DNA of 64,000 nucleotides from the NCBI RefSeq assembly GCF_963576615.1, contig NC_088711.1, positions 63,707,248 to 63,771,247 on the forward strand, in the 5' to 3' direction. Below are positions 23,901 through 38,900 of this stretch, in pieces. The notes under the pieces are model-generated. The model was not told the origin of the DNA, searched no databases, and worked only from the letters and a program-made list of their open reading frames with translations. The stretch comes from Watersipora subatra. Lineage: Eukaryota; Bryozoa; Gymnolaemata; Cheilostomatida; Watersiporidae. Each line of letters begins with the position of its first letter. The first letter of the stretch is position 1. The translations under genes were made by a program, and so were the position numbers.

Positions 23901-26900
23901 TTACATTGTAGAAGAGTTACGAGCATCGATCCATTGTGAGATCAGATAACCGGAATGATGCTATTAAATAATATGCTATTTATCTGCAAATTTGTAACTT
24001 ATATAACGATAATCAATCAAATGCTACAAAGATATATTAATGAACATGTCACATAAACAAACCATACTTATAATAAATGCAGAAACAAAAATGAACGGTT
24101 ATGAAACAAAAATATTTGCACTATTTGCTCGGCAGGTTGCATTTTGATTGTTGCTTTTGATGAAACGAACATCTGGTTGTTCAATAATTTCCACAATGCC
24201 TTCTGACCTCAACTCTTCTTCTGCACTGCTTAACTAGTCGATACTAGCGTCCAAACAATTTTTTGCAAGTAAAAGTAAACAAACCAGTAAAAGTTTCGAT
24301 CGATAAACTTCTAGCCGCATGCGCGTTAAGCACAGCTTTTAGCATATACTATCGTACATGTAAACCGTTTTTCATATACTTTAAAGTATCAAGACCGCGT
24401 TAACCAAAGAACTACTATTTACCTTATACCGTCATCAATTATATTTACGGTGTTGCTTTCAAAGTCTTAACAAAAAAAACAAAAAGCCATATGGTTGGAC
24501 AAGAGAATTAATTGTTATTGATATAAACGATTCATTATTAATACGATTTTGTGGACACTTTTTTACTGATCAGTTGATAATATGGGTTGATAAAGATCAA
24601 AGAATGTCAAAGTGGTGGTCAAATGGAGGTGGTGTCCAATTCAAGAGTGGCGCTTTATTTTTCAACTCTTCTCCCATAGTGGCAGTCACATAGAGGTGGC
24701 ATTCAAAAAGAAATGGAGTTCGATTAGAGGTTTTACGGTAGTAATAGAGGGTGATGTTTTAGGGCAATAATGCAGATAACATGAGATAAACTGCCCTCAG
24801 GCCTTTATTCACTGATTGCAAGTTGGGGCGGCTAGTGTTAGGCGATTAGTTATGAGCACCTGGGGGTGTGGAGGGGGGCGGTGTAAGACCCCCAACAGGT
24901 TTCTCTCATGTAGGTCTCAGCCGGGCCTCTCATGTGAAGTTTTAAAAAATTTTATCGGAAAGTATCAACATTTTTCTATTTTTTGAGATTTGTTTTGTTT
25001 CAGGTGATGTGACTGCTGGGACGTTTTTAGATTAAAATAGGCAAAACTTGACCGCGGTTAAAACGCTCAGAAAAAAGACTTTTTTTCAGCGTTTTAACAC
25101 AGATCAATTTTGCCGATTTTATTTTAAGTTCCGGAGGTTTGCACGCTTTCGATGGGACATGGCCAAGCGGATGTTTGGTAAAACTTGACCTTTTGCAAAC
25201 CTTTATAAAAGTCATTAACAAGAATATTTTGCCGCTAATAATGACGCCTAAGAACTACTAAAAGTTGATGTTTGTCTCTATGGCTTGGAATAAAGTGATA
25301 TTCTACAGCGATAAAAACCGTTTCCACAGCCGTTGGGCAAATAACTGTTCGAGTAAATGATGTTGAGGTCGAGTTATCTGAAGCAATTTATCATTGCGTG
25401 GGAACGAACCAAACAAATCTGTTCGTGTTAACCTTGTTTTCGAGATGAAATGTTACATTTTATCCTAGGGCGAGTTATCCGAGTTTGACTGTACTTAGCC
25501 ACAGAAAATTCTTAAAAAGTTGGGGCGGCTCAGCCAGCCAGCCGCCCCAGAGAATACGGGCCTGACTGCCCTCACTATCTATAAGCATACGACATTACAT
25601 TCACTGAGAGTAATGAATAATAGAATATAATATTATTATATTATATAATTAATAAACTATAATTCATTATTATAATATTATAGCAATGAATAATAAAGTA
25701 TACTAATCATTACCTTGGAAGAAATATCTTCCTTTGTCTTCTCTTGCTTATCATATCGGAGAGCTGAGCTAAAACAACACCACACAACATAAATAAATGT
25801 AATAAAATAATGAATAATGAATAAAATAATGTAATGTACAGCAGGATGAGGTATACAAATGAATATAAACAAATACATCATACGGTAATAATCTGAGCAG
25901 TACCTCTTTTGTCGACCATCGCTAACTTCACCATCTTCTGAGTCAGAGTCCGCTGACCTAACATAATAAATTAGAATGATAAACGTTAGATACGAAGAGA
26001 GGAAAGTACCTTGTCAAAGCAGAATGCAAGAAACAACAAAGAACAATGCAAGGATTAATGAAAAAATACTACAGCTTAAAGCTTTAGAACTGCATCCATC
26101 TAAAATGTCATCAGAAAAAAATCTCGCAATGAAAATATAGTGATGGCGGTCATCATTGAGAACGAGTTCTTCACAAGTACCAAGGTCTTTATAGCTGAAC
26201 AATCACACAAAAAACTATTTATGACAAAAGCTGAACGCCAACTGTGAGCATTTTCCATTTCACCTTTTAACGCCATTAGTCCCTCCGCCGTCTGGTGACT
26301 TCTCTTTTTCGGCAGCAAACCTGTTCCCTAGAGACTCAGCCGACTTATACTGGTCACTTTGCCTTAACTTTTCTCTCCTCTCTCTCTCCTTAGAGTCCCG
26401 AGCCTCCCGTACTCTCGGCCGCTCTCTTTCCTTTTCCCTCTCAGCCTGTCTCTCATCACGAGCATCCTTCCAGTTCCTCTCAGTGTCTGGCTTGCGAGAT
26501 GCTTCACCATTTCTCTTTTCCGCTGAATAAGAAGATGCCAAGCATTAGTTCTATTTTAGCAACACAGTCTCAGATTCGTACATAAAATAATTAGCTAGGT
26601 CACACTTTGTTCAAAAAAAGAAAATTGCAAAAACTACCGGCCTGTAGACCAGTTTAGGTTGCTGACCCTAGCGGCTGCAGAAGAAAAAATCAGGGCAAGT
26701 TACACTAAACTAATCTCTATAACCATTCCTATAGTTACACTAAACTAATCTCTATAACCATTCCTATACTACTTTTGAAGAGTCCAGAGAAAAGGAATCA
26801 GTATAAGGATACCCGGAGGGCTCTCCACACGAGCGTATCGTTCGGCAGCTTTGGCTATAGCCTCGGTGTCATTTATGCTAAGTACCCTCCCTTGGGCACT

Positions 26901-29900
26901 CCTCCAGTGAGGGGGTGTGACGCTCCTGCTCCTAGATCTTCTGTCTAGGTACCTCTGCAAGATGTTCAGTATACAGAACTCTCTACACCAAAACAAATGC
27001 TAAAGAAATACAAACACCGCCACTTGTCCTTTAATAATCATAGAGGAAGTGATATAAATAGAAAATATGAAAAGTAGAGAAAGGTATAGCCAGAGGATAA
27101 AATGCTTGGCTATTGATTATTTTGACATGAAGTTCTTCCTGAAAAGTTCAAAGTTCACACAAAATTTTAGTGTAAGAATAAATTGTTTAAACAAAGTGCA
27201 TGCATATTAAAGAAACATTGGTCATTTTATTGACTAGAACTTGTGGAGAGATGACAAAAAACTAGTAATTCTAAACAGGATGAAGGAGTGATACAGCTAT
27301 TTGTCTGAAAAGGCATGAGATAAAGATATAGGCTATTCCACCTATGCTTTTACTCTTTATGTTCTACCTACTAGACTAAACATTCTTTGTCAGAGCGTCT
27401 TGTTGAACTATGCAGCATTATTAACATTCTCATTAACAGTTTGTGTGCTGACATCAGAACGATATTGACTGAATATCTGAGTTTTGTATACAGTAAAGGT
27501 GGCAGTAAGTTGTAAGTCAAAGGACTTACCAAAAAACCCCTTCCCTTGATCACTCGACCCTTCGGGTCATATCTTTTTCTTTCATAACGCCTTCTCTCAA
27601 AGCGACCAGTATCTCTCGACTCACGTCTAGGCCTGTCACGACCGACATCTTCCTGTCGCTGTTCACTACAAGTTCGAACATTGCATAAGGAGCATGAATT
27701 ACTGGCTTCACCAGCGGCTAGACATGGTTTATATATCAATAGCATTGATGGCCTCAACAATATATAGTACAACCTAGAGCTAATAATTCGAGTATTAACT
27801 CTTTTACCATGAGAAACCATGTTCGATGCAATGTTAAGTCATATCAGCCCTTGCAAAATGCTAAGAAAAAGTGTCACCTACGGTTTTTTAGCCTCTCCTG
27901 ACTCCTGCTGATCATCTGTTTTCGGTTTTCGCATAAGAAAGGTATTGGCGGGCAATTCAGGAATCTCATCCGCTCTTACTGTACAGTACACCTTCTCTTC
28001 CTCAGCCTCTTCCTCCTCCTCCTCCTTGTCTCTATAAAAAACCAATGATGAGACACCATTTAGAGCTCAATGATGGGTTATATCAAAGAATTCTTCAGTC
28101 GTACCATGTACAGGTCATCTGCCCTCAATCATATCATATATATGTCATCTCTCCTCAGCCACACCATATATAGGTCATCTCTCCTCAATAACACCCTATA
28201 TAGGTCATCTCTCCACAACCACATCATATATAGGTCATCTCTCCTCAATCACACCCTAAATAGATCATTTCTTCACAACCACATAATTTATAGGTCATCT
28301 CTCCACAATCACACCATATATAGGTCATCTCTCCTCAACGACATCATATATAGGTCATCTGTCCTCAATCACACCCTAAATAGATCATCTTTCCACAACC
28401 ACATCATATATAGGTCATCTCTCTTCTATCATACCCTAAATAGATCATCTCTCCGCAACCACATCATATATAGGTCATCTCTACACAATCACACCCTATA
28501 TAGGTCATCTCCCCTCAATCACTCCATATAGGTCTATCTCCTCAATTACACTATATATAGGTCACCTCTTCAATTGGGTTTGATACAATTGGTCCAAAGA
28601 GGAGTGGGCTATTAGGAAAGTTCGAAGGACGTGATCTAAAAGTATTAGCCTGAGAAGAATGCTGACTATTGACCAACTAAAAATGACACACAGAGCTGGT
28701 GCTTGTGACAAACAAAGTTGGTGCCAAATCATAGACTCAGATTAACCACATAGATTATCTATGAATTTGCTAAATGGAGCAGCAACAAGCAAATGGCTAG
28801 TACACCTGTTACATATGCTTGTAGTATCACGCCTGCTTCCTAAAGGGAAATTCAAGTTTACTCACTTTTTTCTATCTTTTTTATGCTTTTTCTTTTTGCT
28901 TTTTTTCTTTTTCTTCGGAGAATCACTGTCATCGGCATCAGACACATCCGAGCTTTTTCTTCTTTTCTTCTCTGAAAAACGAAGCGCCACTCTCAGAGAA
29001 CAACTGGTTGCGAAATATGAAAATGTGTATTTTATGAAGACAGAAAAGAAGATAAATTCGGATACAAACTCTTAAGCTGAAGAATAAGCTCTCCGCTGTT
29101 GGATATCCTCACATCAGACTTGGGCCGATTCTTCTCATCCACTTCCTGTTGCGCAATTTCATCCACAACATCGAACCCCTTGACTACCTCGCCAAATACC
29201 ACGTGTTTCCTTGAATATAAGAATGTATTTTGATAAAGGCAGGATATAGTCAGTGGGCTGACAAGGCAAAGTGCAATGGGGTACTCACTATCTATGCAAA
29301 ACATATTTCAGTCACGGACTCTATGTAGCACTTTTTCACATGCCAGTCAAAACACAGATTAACTTACCCATTGAGATGCGGGGCAGGTGCAGTTAATCTA
29401 AAATAGACAAGCATCTTCAAGGACAAATATGTAGTCCAAGAAACGAGTAGATTAGGAGAGAACCACAAAAACCAGCAACAAGACTCCAAAAGTGATGGTA
29501 AAAAACTATGTATTAGTAGAGCAGGAACATAAACTTATCTTTCAGCCTTTTCCTTCGGAGGGTGGGCTACTCAAACTAAGATGTTTTATAGTCAGAAATT
29601 TATGCTGAATTCAATTATAATGTTTCTACACCTATGTGTTTGCACATTTCTGAGCTAGAGAGCACTTTCGAAATGGGAGGGGGCAACTCCAAGTTTGGTT
29701 GGAAAACTTCACATATCAGACAAAGAAAACTATTTTATAATCTCAAAAATTAATAAATGGTTTTATTTGTGATTAAGTGAGTCAATTCTCAGCATTCCTT
29801 AACCCATGCCAAGGATGCAGCAAGACCACTTGTTTCACTGTCTTGATTAGTCTGTGAATGAAACCCTAGTCAGAGGGACTAAATTTCAATATGAGACAGC

Positions 29901-32900
29901 CAAACAGTATTCAAACAGATGGTTGATATTAGAAAAAAAGAGCATTCAATGTAAAATTGCTCAAAAAGTACTAAGCATTGAGAACTTCGATGAGAGTTCA
30001 GACTTGTTGTCATTATGCCTGTTATAAAAAGTATTGTAACAAACTCGTTATGGAAAGAGCTGAGAAAAGACATGAGAAGAGACAGAAAGAATGTGATACA
30101 GCAGAAGAGGTGAGATCAGATATTTATAGCTTTACAAATTCATGATGATTACTCCATGATGATGGTACATTGGTGGGAGAAAAAGAAAACATTTTCATTT
30201 TTGTTTGCTCATTTTGTGAGCAGCAAAATAAACTCTGCAGTTTACATGACATGTTATAGCCTACAATTTGGACATAAATTTATAGATAAATTACATGTAT
30301 GATCCTTCCTTGGTTTTTAGCATATGACCACACAAACTACGCTAGATATGGCATGCTGTACTGAGATGACTAATCTGAAAGTATGGCGTAGCAAGGTGTA
30401 TGAGGCTCTTATGAAGAAGAGGTATTTTACTTATCAATCATGACATCACTGTCCATTCAGCTCTATCGCTTGTGATTTATTGAGCAGTTAAAAGAGACTC
30501 AAAGTCTCACGGTGGAATCATAGGGTTTACCAGGAATCATCAGCCTCTCAATGCTGGACTCTATCTCACCCAGAACGAACAGCTGTACATACAGACATGA
30601 GGAAGATGCTAGTGCCTGGTGATTCGGATGCAGCAAGTTATGAGATGCATGAAAAGGCATGGAAGGCTGATGAGAAAATGAGGGAAGTCATGAAAGACTC
30701 ATAACAGCAAGAATAAATCCGTTTGCATTTCAAACCACCAAGCTAGTGCATATTACCAGTGGTGCAAAAGCCTCCATTGAAGTGAAGCAGGATCTTGAAA
30801 TGGCAAATGTGATAGGAGAGAAACAGCTTTCAGAATTTGTCCAGAGGAGGTTAAGCACCCAAGAGATTGATTTCAATGCATCCATCAAGTCAAACAAGCT
30901 CAAAACCTTCTCCACATTACCATCAGCTAAGAAAAAATCAAAAGAAAAAGTCCTAGAGTGTTCGCACAGACTGTTTGAGAATTTGTTAGTGATCAGCCAA
31001 CAGCGTAACTTGGATTTGAGAAAAGTGTTATCATTCTCTCTTGGCAACATCAGCTGGTCTCTGGTTAACTTTGATGGCTCTATATTGAAGACTGCCAAGT
31101 CGGCTCTGATGGCTGCTGTTGACGAAGATGTTGATGATCAACCATCAATCTATGTTAATCAGGATCAGCTACCAGTCTTTGGCGCTGTTGTGGTTGATGC
31201 TATGGCCGAAATTCAGACCCTGAAAGCTCCTCCAACTTTTGGCATGGTTGCAAGTCAGCTTTTGCAACGGATAGTTAGTATTGCAAATGTATATCACACA
31301 TGTCGTGTGGATTTTGTTTGTGACACATACCCTGATATCAGCATTAAAGGAGGTGAGAGAAGTCATAGAAGTGTGAAAGGAGGGCAGAAGGTTGCTGTGT
31401 TTAGTCCGAACTTCTGAATTTTTAGCAGATGGCTCAAACAAGACTGCTTTAGTGAAATTTTTAAAGGATACATGGAAGAAGTCAACTGTGAAGCAGAAAC
31501 TAGATCTTGTAACAGCTTTTTCTCAAGAATGCCACATGATCAGCTATGACCTTAATGGATCAATCACGCGGTAAACCAAATAGATAGTTTGACACCAGAC
31601 CACGAGGAAGCAGATATGCGTGTTATCACATATCGCAAAGATAATGGAAGACAAACCCAGCTCAAAAGTTCTAGTCGAGTGCCAGGACACAGATGTTTTC
31701 CTAAGCTGTCTATCTCTAGTGAATGAGCTGCCATCACAAAAACTCATTTACTGCTGTGGTAAGAAGCAGTTGAGATATGTAAACAGGCTGTCTGTCTACT
31801 GCCCTCACATCCGAACGATGCAAAGCACTGCTCGGGCTCCATGCTCTAAGTGGATATGACAGTGTAAGCGCATTCTATTCCAACGGGAAGATAAATTTCT
31901 TCAAGCTGCTAAAGAACAATCTTGAATTCTGTAACACACTGAAATCATTGGGAACAGATTTTGAAGTTGATGGTGCAATAAGATAATCTGTTGAGACATT
32001 CATATGCAGATTATATGGTGAAGAAACAAGTTCCATCAATGAAGCAAGGTATAAGATCTGCTCACCATCTCGGACATCACAACCAAACCTACCACCAACA
32101 CTAGATGAGTTAAATCTCCATATATCTAGGGCTGCCCATCAGGCCGCGATATGGTGAAGAGCCAAGCAAATCATCATCAATGCCCCATCCCCCAGCAACA
32201 TGGATGATTTATGGAAGATGGAGAGCTTAAAGCTAGATGGATAACACAACAACCAGCACCTCCTGATGTGCTCGTGACATGTTTTGTCGATGCAAAACTG
32301 GGTGCCAGTCTCGTCGCTGTCAGTGCAACAATACAGATCTCAAGTGTACGGACATGTGCAGAAGCAGCTGCTGTAGCAATAGAAATAAAGAGGATGGAGA
32401 TGAAAGTAGTGATACAGAAGACTCAAATGACTGTGAATTAGAAGGTTAGCATTTGAGTGGTATTGTAACCAAAAGTGCACTTCATCTTTGATTAGAATAC
32501 ATGTGTCACACCGTATAAAAGACTGACTAATTGCGATTTCACTTGCATAATAAAGTAAACGGTTCAACATAATCAGCATTAATGATGAATATATGTATAC
32601 TAAAATGTTATATATGCATGGTCTGAGTCTTTAAAAATACTTTTCATTTTGTTTTGCAGATCTGTAATGATATATGAGTTGCGGAATAACAAGGACAAGC
32701 TGTAAAGCTGCCACAATATCAACCAAAATGGGAACACATAATATTATGTAATACAATTCTAATATTATAATAATTAAAGAATAAATTTTTTAATGTTATC
32801 AGAATTGATTCCAACTTAGGTTATTGCTAATTATTTAGTATTTATATGCCATTTTCATTATTACATTGTTGGTAGAAGCACATGAAACATTACAGACATT

Positions 32901-35900
32901 TATTTAATTAAAATAATGTATTAATTAAATTGCTCAAAAATGAACAATCTGAGAGGTGTAGAAACCAGATATTTGAAATCAGCTCAAAATTCTGATCTAG
33001 ATGCCACTCTTATTACATAGCCCACCTCCAAAAGGAATAAATCACTTTTTTTGACAGCTTTTTGATGCCCTCCTGCTCTACTATATACGATGGTGTCGAT
33101 GACACTCACATGAAGAACTGCGAGCCATTAGTGTCTGGTCCCCTGTTGGCCATGGACAGCAAGTAAGGTCTGGAATGTTTCAGGTCCAAGTTTTCATCTA
33201 GAGTATAAGCAGATTATTAACTAGAGCAAAGTATAAATGCAGATAGCAGATTATGCAGATAAATAACAAATCAACTTTCTACAAATCAATTTATGCACAC
33301 TAAATCAATACAACTGCGCAATAAATCAATACAATTGTGCAATAAATCAATACAATTGTGCAATAAATCAATACAACTGCGAAATAAATCAATACAACTG
33401 CACAATAAATCAAAACAACTGCGCAATAAATCAATACAAATGCACAATAATTTTCTAATGCAATCAATGCAACTGCACAAGAATTCCCAATGCAATCAAT
33501 ACAACTGCACAATAATTCCCTAATGCAATCGATGTAAGCTGAGCTGTAGCCTGTCTTGACAAACTGTTGTTTTTGCGGAGTTGTTCCCCCGTCGAGCGGG
33601 CGAGCAACACAACAGCTTGTCACAAGACGTACTGCACCTGATGCATCAGCTGCACGGAAAGGGAGTTGTTGTCTTCCGTCTATGCGGCTTGGTTGCGATG
33701 TTATGTCGGTCGCTCCATTGGTAATCGTAACGGATTTCGCGCAAAAGATTATGTAGAAAAAAATAAGATTACAACGTTTAACCAAAGACCAGTCTTTGTT
33801 GTAAACGTTAGTAGAATTTAAGAATAAAATAAATTGAAAATAAAATCCATAAGAACAAATAAAACTGACTGATACAAAAGTAGAAACAAAACTGACTGAG
33901 CGCACAAATAACGACATGCTTAGTCGCTGTTGTTACCTAAGTTCTCAAGTTCTACTAAAGTTTACCGCAGAGACTGGTCGCTGGTTAAACGTTGTACAGT
34001 CATACTTCGACTTACGAGCTTAATGCGTTCCGAGACTGAGCTCGTATGTTAATTTACTCGCATGTTGGTGCAATTTATTTATATATAGAACCATTAAATA
34101 TATATTGATTGGTTTCCATACTCTAAAAAATGCAAATAAAACACGCAAAACAAAATATTGTAACAGAAAGAACATGTTGGTTATTGTCCTAATTTACCAA
34201 ATGCTTTCAAAAAGCAACAATTAAAAAATAATGCAAGGAAATGTGATTAATTAAAATGTAAAATTAAATACATACAATAGTAGCTAATGCTAGCATTTGC
34301 CAGAGAGGGAGATATAAGTTATCCTTCATTACAACAGTTGACTTTGATAAATTTGAATTTTATCAATGTCTTAAAAGACAAACGTAGAAGCAAACCTAAA
34401 AGCAAACTTTCATTTTTAACTTAACGTAATTGAAATTTCTTCGGCGTTCGTAGTTTGAAGTTACTCGCTGGTTAGCTAATTTTTCCTTTGTTTCGCTTTC
34501 ACGACTAGCCGGCCGTTTTAAGATAATCCTATTTAAAGACGTTTGCCTTTGTCGCCCTTGCAACATGTTGCGATTAGGACGAACGCAGGAGTCGTCACAA
34601 AAGGTTAATGCACGACCACTAGCCAACTTGTCCGAATGTCTATTTTTATAGTTTTGCTAGATAGCACCGGCCTTTTCATATAGCGTCGTTTCAGTTACGC
34701 TGTCACCGGCCAATTGTTTATCCAATGCCTGAGCAGTCTCTCCATCAGCGGTCGTGAAGATCGCTGCGCCATTTAGAAACTATGGCCAGTCCTTTCGCGA
34801 ACTAAATGCCCTGAATATAATCCTTCTGTTTGCTAATTGTGGATGTATTTCTGTCATATTGCTGAGCTAGCTCAATCACGCATACACATTTTGCATATTT
34901 TTCAATAATTTTCCGTTTAATATCAACTGTTATCATTCGCTTTTTCTTTGCATTATCTTTCCTTTTACTGGCAAACTTTCGGTCAACGCAGAGTACTTTT
35001 AATTCACATGATTCTGCACTGAAAATCGCACCAAAAAACCATGGTACAAAAGTATGACCTAAGCAGTTGAAAAATACAGAGTGATGCTGTTCTCATAAAA
35101 CACCTCCGGCATACTTGGCAACTGACTCACGTGCTCGTATCTCAAACATGGCTCGTATGTTGGTGCTAAAACTTGCTTAAAAGCTGGCTCGTATCTCAAG
35201 TTTCTCGTACGTTGGAGCACTCGTAAGTTGAAGTATTACTGTAATCTTATTTTTTCTACATAAATTTTTGTGCGAAATTCGCTATGATTACCAATCCAGC
35301 GACCGACATAACATCGCAACTAAGCCGCATAGACGGAAGAGAACAACTCCCTATAAGTGCAGCTGACGCATCAGGTGCAGTACGTCTTGTGACAAGCTGT
35401 TGTGTTGCTCGTCCGCTCGACGGGGGAACAACTCCGCAAAAACAACAGTTTGTCAAGACAGGCTAGCTGAGCTGATGCTGCTACGATTTTGGAACACTAA
35501 CAAAATCCTCAATAAATAGAATGAGCTGAGCCACTCATGCGAACCAATCAGATTTTGACTACTACTCAGTATTTTTCATGACAATCGTGAAAGCCGTTTT
35601 ACCTGAGAGCATATATGAGGAATGTTGGACAGAATTTCAGATATATGAACGGATATGTTTGCAAATATACTGTTATTTTATACAGTACAAATAAGTATAA
35701 GAATATGGTTTGTAAGAATGTGCAAAACATGAAAACCTTTTTTCATAATCTAAAAGTCAAATCCAAATGGTCGCTAATTATTCTTGTGTTTGGAAGGAAG
35801 TTGAACAGACAGTCATGTTACTGTTATTACTATTACGTGTGTATTTCTGTTATTACTAAAGGGATACTAGTAGCTAACAAAGCCTTTTCTTTCAGCCAAC

Positions 35901-38900
35901 TACTACCTGATGCTAGTTTGTAAAGAATAGGTTTAGTAAACGTAAAACACTTCTAAAAAACCACCGCATAGCTACATGAAACAGATAAATAAGCTTACCT
36001 GGAAAGGTTCCACCATAGATGGATTCACCCCCTGTACCGTTGCCTGATAAGTAAGAATGTTGTGCGTACTATGAATAAACGGCAAGTGATGCAAGTGTCT
36101 GACACGAGGCACGACAAGGAGCAGTGCTATGACCAGTTTGAAACTGCATAGCTTTAGATTCAACAGTGCCAGACTGCAAACATGTTAGCAAATCCATACA
36201 GCGATTTATAATACTCCAGGGGAAAATCAACTAGCAGCATGAGGGTGGCACAGTGCAAATATCCAGCTAAATACTTTAGAATAGAGAGTAGACAACTTAT
36301 AATAATTGTGATAGCCGTTTACCATTAACAAAATCTCCAGCCTGAATCATGAAGGTTTTGATAACACGATGGAAGATAACTCCTTGATAGTGTAGGGGTT
36401 TCCCGGTGACAGTCCCATCTCCTCGTTCACCTAAAAATATAAGCAGGCTTCAGGAGAAGCAGATATTAGAGATCTGATGAAGCCTTATTATCTATTCCAA
36501 ATAGTTCCATGTATCTGAGAAATAACCAATGAGAGGTAGATGTATTCATCGGATTGTGAAAGGAATTACTTTTATTTAGCAAAATAAAAATACTTATTTT
36601 ACTACAAAATCTAAAAATGCCTCAGAATATCGCCATTCAGATATATTTATTATCTACTACAATAATCACCTCATATCAGAGTACAAAAGAGCTACAAGCA
36701 GAATTACCAGGTACATAACTTTATATTGATGGCTATGTTTCAAGAATATATATTCCAAGTTTAGTGGTTGCTCTGGGATGTACAATGAGAGATACCAATG
36801 CGCAAAGGCCTAACTCACAAGCGCCTATCGTGCCCTCTCCAAAACAACAAATACCAAATAGTGGTCAACACAAACATAAAAATCTACAGAGCAAGAACAC
36901 CAAGCGCAAGTTTAGAACCATACCTTAATTAACCATAACTTACCTGTGCACAATGACCTGAAGTTTTCCACAGTCTTTGGACATTTGTCAGCATAAAGAT
37001 CGAAAACTATTCTGCCAACTACAATTGATTACACAGAAATTGGAAGACGCACATTATTTTAAAAATTAATTTTTTTGGATAGGCTCCACTACACCATTAT
37101 TCGCTTACAATGAGGTCAGCATAAAGGATGTACACATGCAGACGTCTGCTTCGCTATATTTACCATTGCTTTACTACAGACGAGTTCATTATAAATGGGT
37201 CACAGATGTGCAAATTATTAGTTCTCAGAGGTGAAGCATAACCAGTGTTCAGATTAAAGGCATGTATTATATATTGTGCGATGCAACTTATAACAATATC
37301 AGCATTGACAAGAAGAGAGAGACATGTTCTCTAAATGTTCTCTAAGGTGCCTGAATATTATTGGTGAAATTATTGATGAAATTGCACATCCTCTTATTAT
37401 GTTTAGTCAGACCTCAATATACAAAGTTGGTAAATTTAAATATTTACTTCACGTGTTGAAACCATCATATTGGTAAAAAGCAGTCTTATCAGAATACATC
37501 AATTCTAGTTTACTTTCTTCCAGTGATTTCAGGGCCCATAAAACAATGATAAATACTTTGATGATATATACAATTAAAATAAATGCATTAGGTAAAACCG
37601 TGTAAAAATAAATGTGCAAAATTAAATTAATGCAAAAACTAAATTACTAATAAATAAAAAAGGGTTACAGTTTACATTGGAAACATGTCACCAGAAGTGT
37701 AGGTGCGCAAATGCATATTAGAAACACATGGCGTAACTCACCCTACCTTACACTAATTAAACTAATTTAAATCAACTTAATTTATATATTTCTTCGAGTT
37801 TTTAAATTTTATTCTTTCAGTTATACCAGCCTTTATACTTTCACTAGCGAAATGTTAGTAATGTTTTAAATAGTATGCTGAAAATCACCTTGTGTTTGAG
37901 AGAAATATTTTAGTCATGTCATATACGTATATACTTTCAGGTCACATATTAAAAAATTCAAATGTAGAAGACAATTCTCAAGTTTCCATCAGCTTTATGC
38001 TTTACCACTCACCATGTGAGCAAGTTAATCTTTTTGAATTCAATAGATACTAATTAACAATGAAGGCTAACAGAGAGAGTTTAAAGATAAAGTCAACTAT
38101 AGATACTCCTCAAATCGCGAATGAGATACATTTCGAACAGCCGTTCATTGAGCGAATTTGTTAATAAGTTGTCTCAGTTTATTATTTTTTTACGGAATGT
38201 ATGTTTAAGGAATATATAAGAACTAGATAAATGCCCGTCGTTGCTCGGGTAATAAAAAAAGTCTTTGCAGAAAATTTATGTTTATATAACATATAACAGC
38301 AGTTACCGTCCTAACTTCATATCATGAGAAAAATGATTAAAAAAAAGATGAGAAAAGTGTTTTGCGCAGCTCAAATAAATTAAGAGAAAAAATAAAACAA
38401 CTGTAAAGGTGTTTAAACGTAAATGTGAAATAATTAGCAAATAATGGCAAAATAAAGTCTGTTTTGTTATGATTACAATGAAAATTTATTTGCTATACAA
38501 TTATATGATATTAATTCATTTCAGTGTTGGCATCGTAAGGTGAAAATGCCGCGTGGAGTGGTATAAAAACCCATAGTAATTATCTAATACAAACACCCTC
38601 AAAAATTTTATATATGTACTGTACATATTACAAATGAGTAACAAAAGCATATCTGCTAACCTTAGTAACTATAGTTACCTACAGTAACTTGAGTGTGTTT
38701 TATGGTTATGATCTGCAAGAAAATGTAACATTACATTGTACTACAGCACATTCCGTGGGGAGTTCGTACCTTCGAGACAAACGTATAACATAACCGTTTA
38801 ATTTAAATTCCATGAATTTAGCTTACTAAACCCATACTTCTTAAAGCTAAGTTTTAGTATTTTACAAAACTAAACTTCAACTTTGTCATGGGCTAAAATC

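Noticed and set aside
28070-28531. 153-codon frame of Tyr-Arg-Ser-Ser repeats
   Set aside because: 30-bp intronic minisatellite, no conserved protein.
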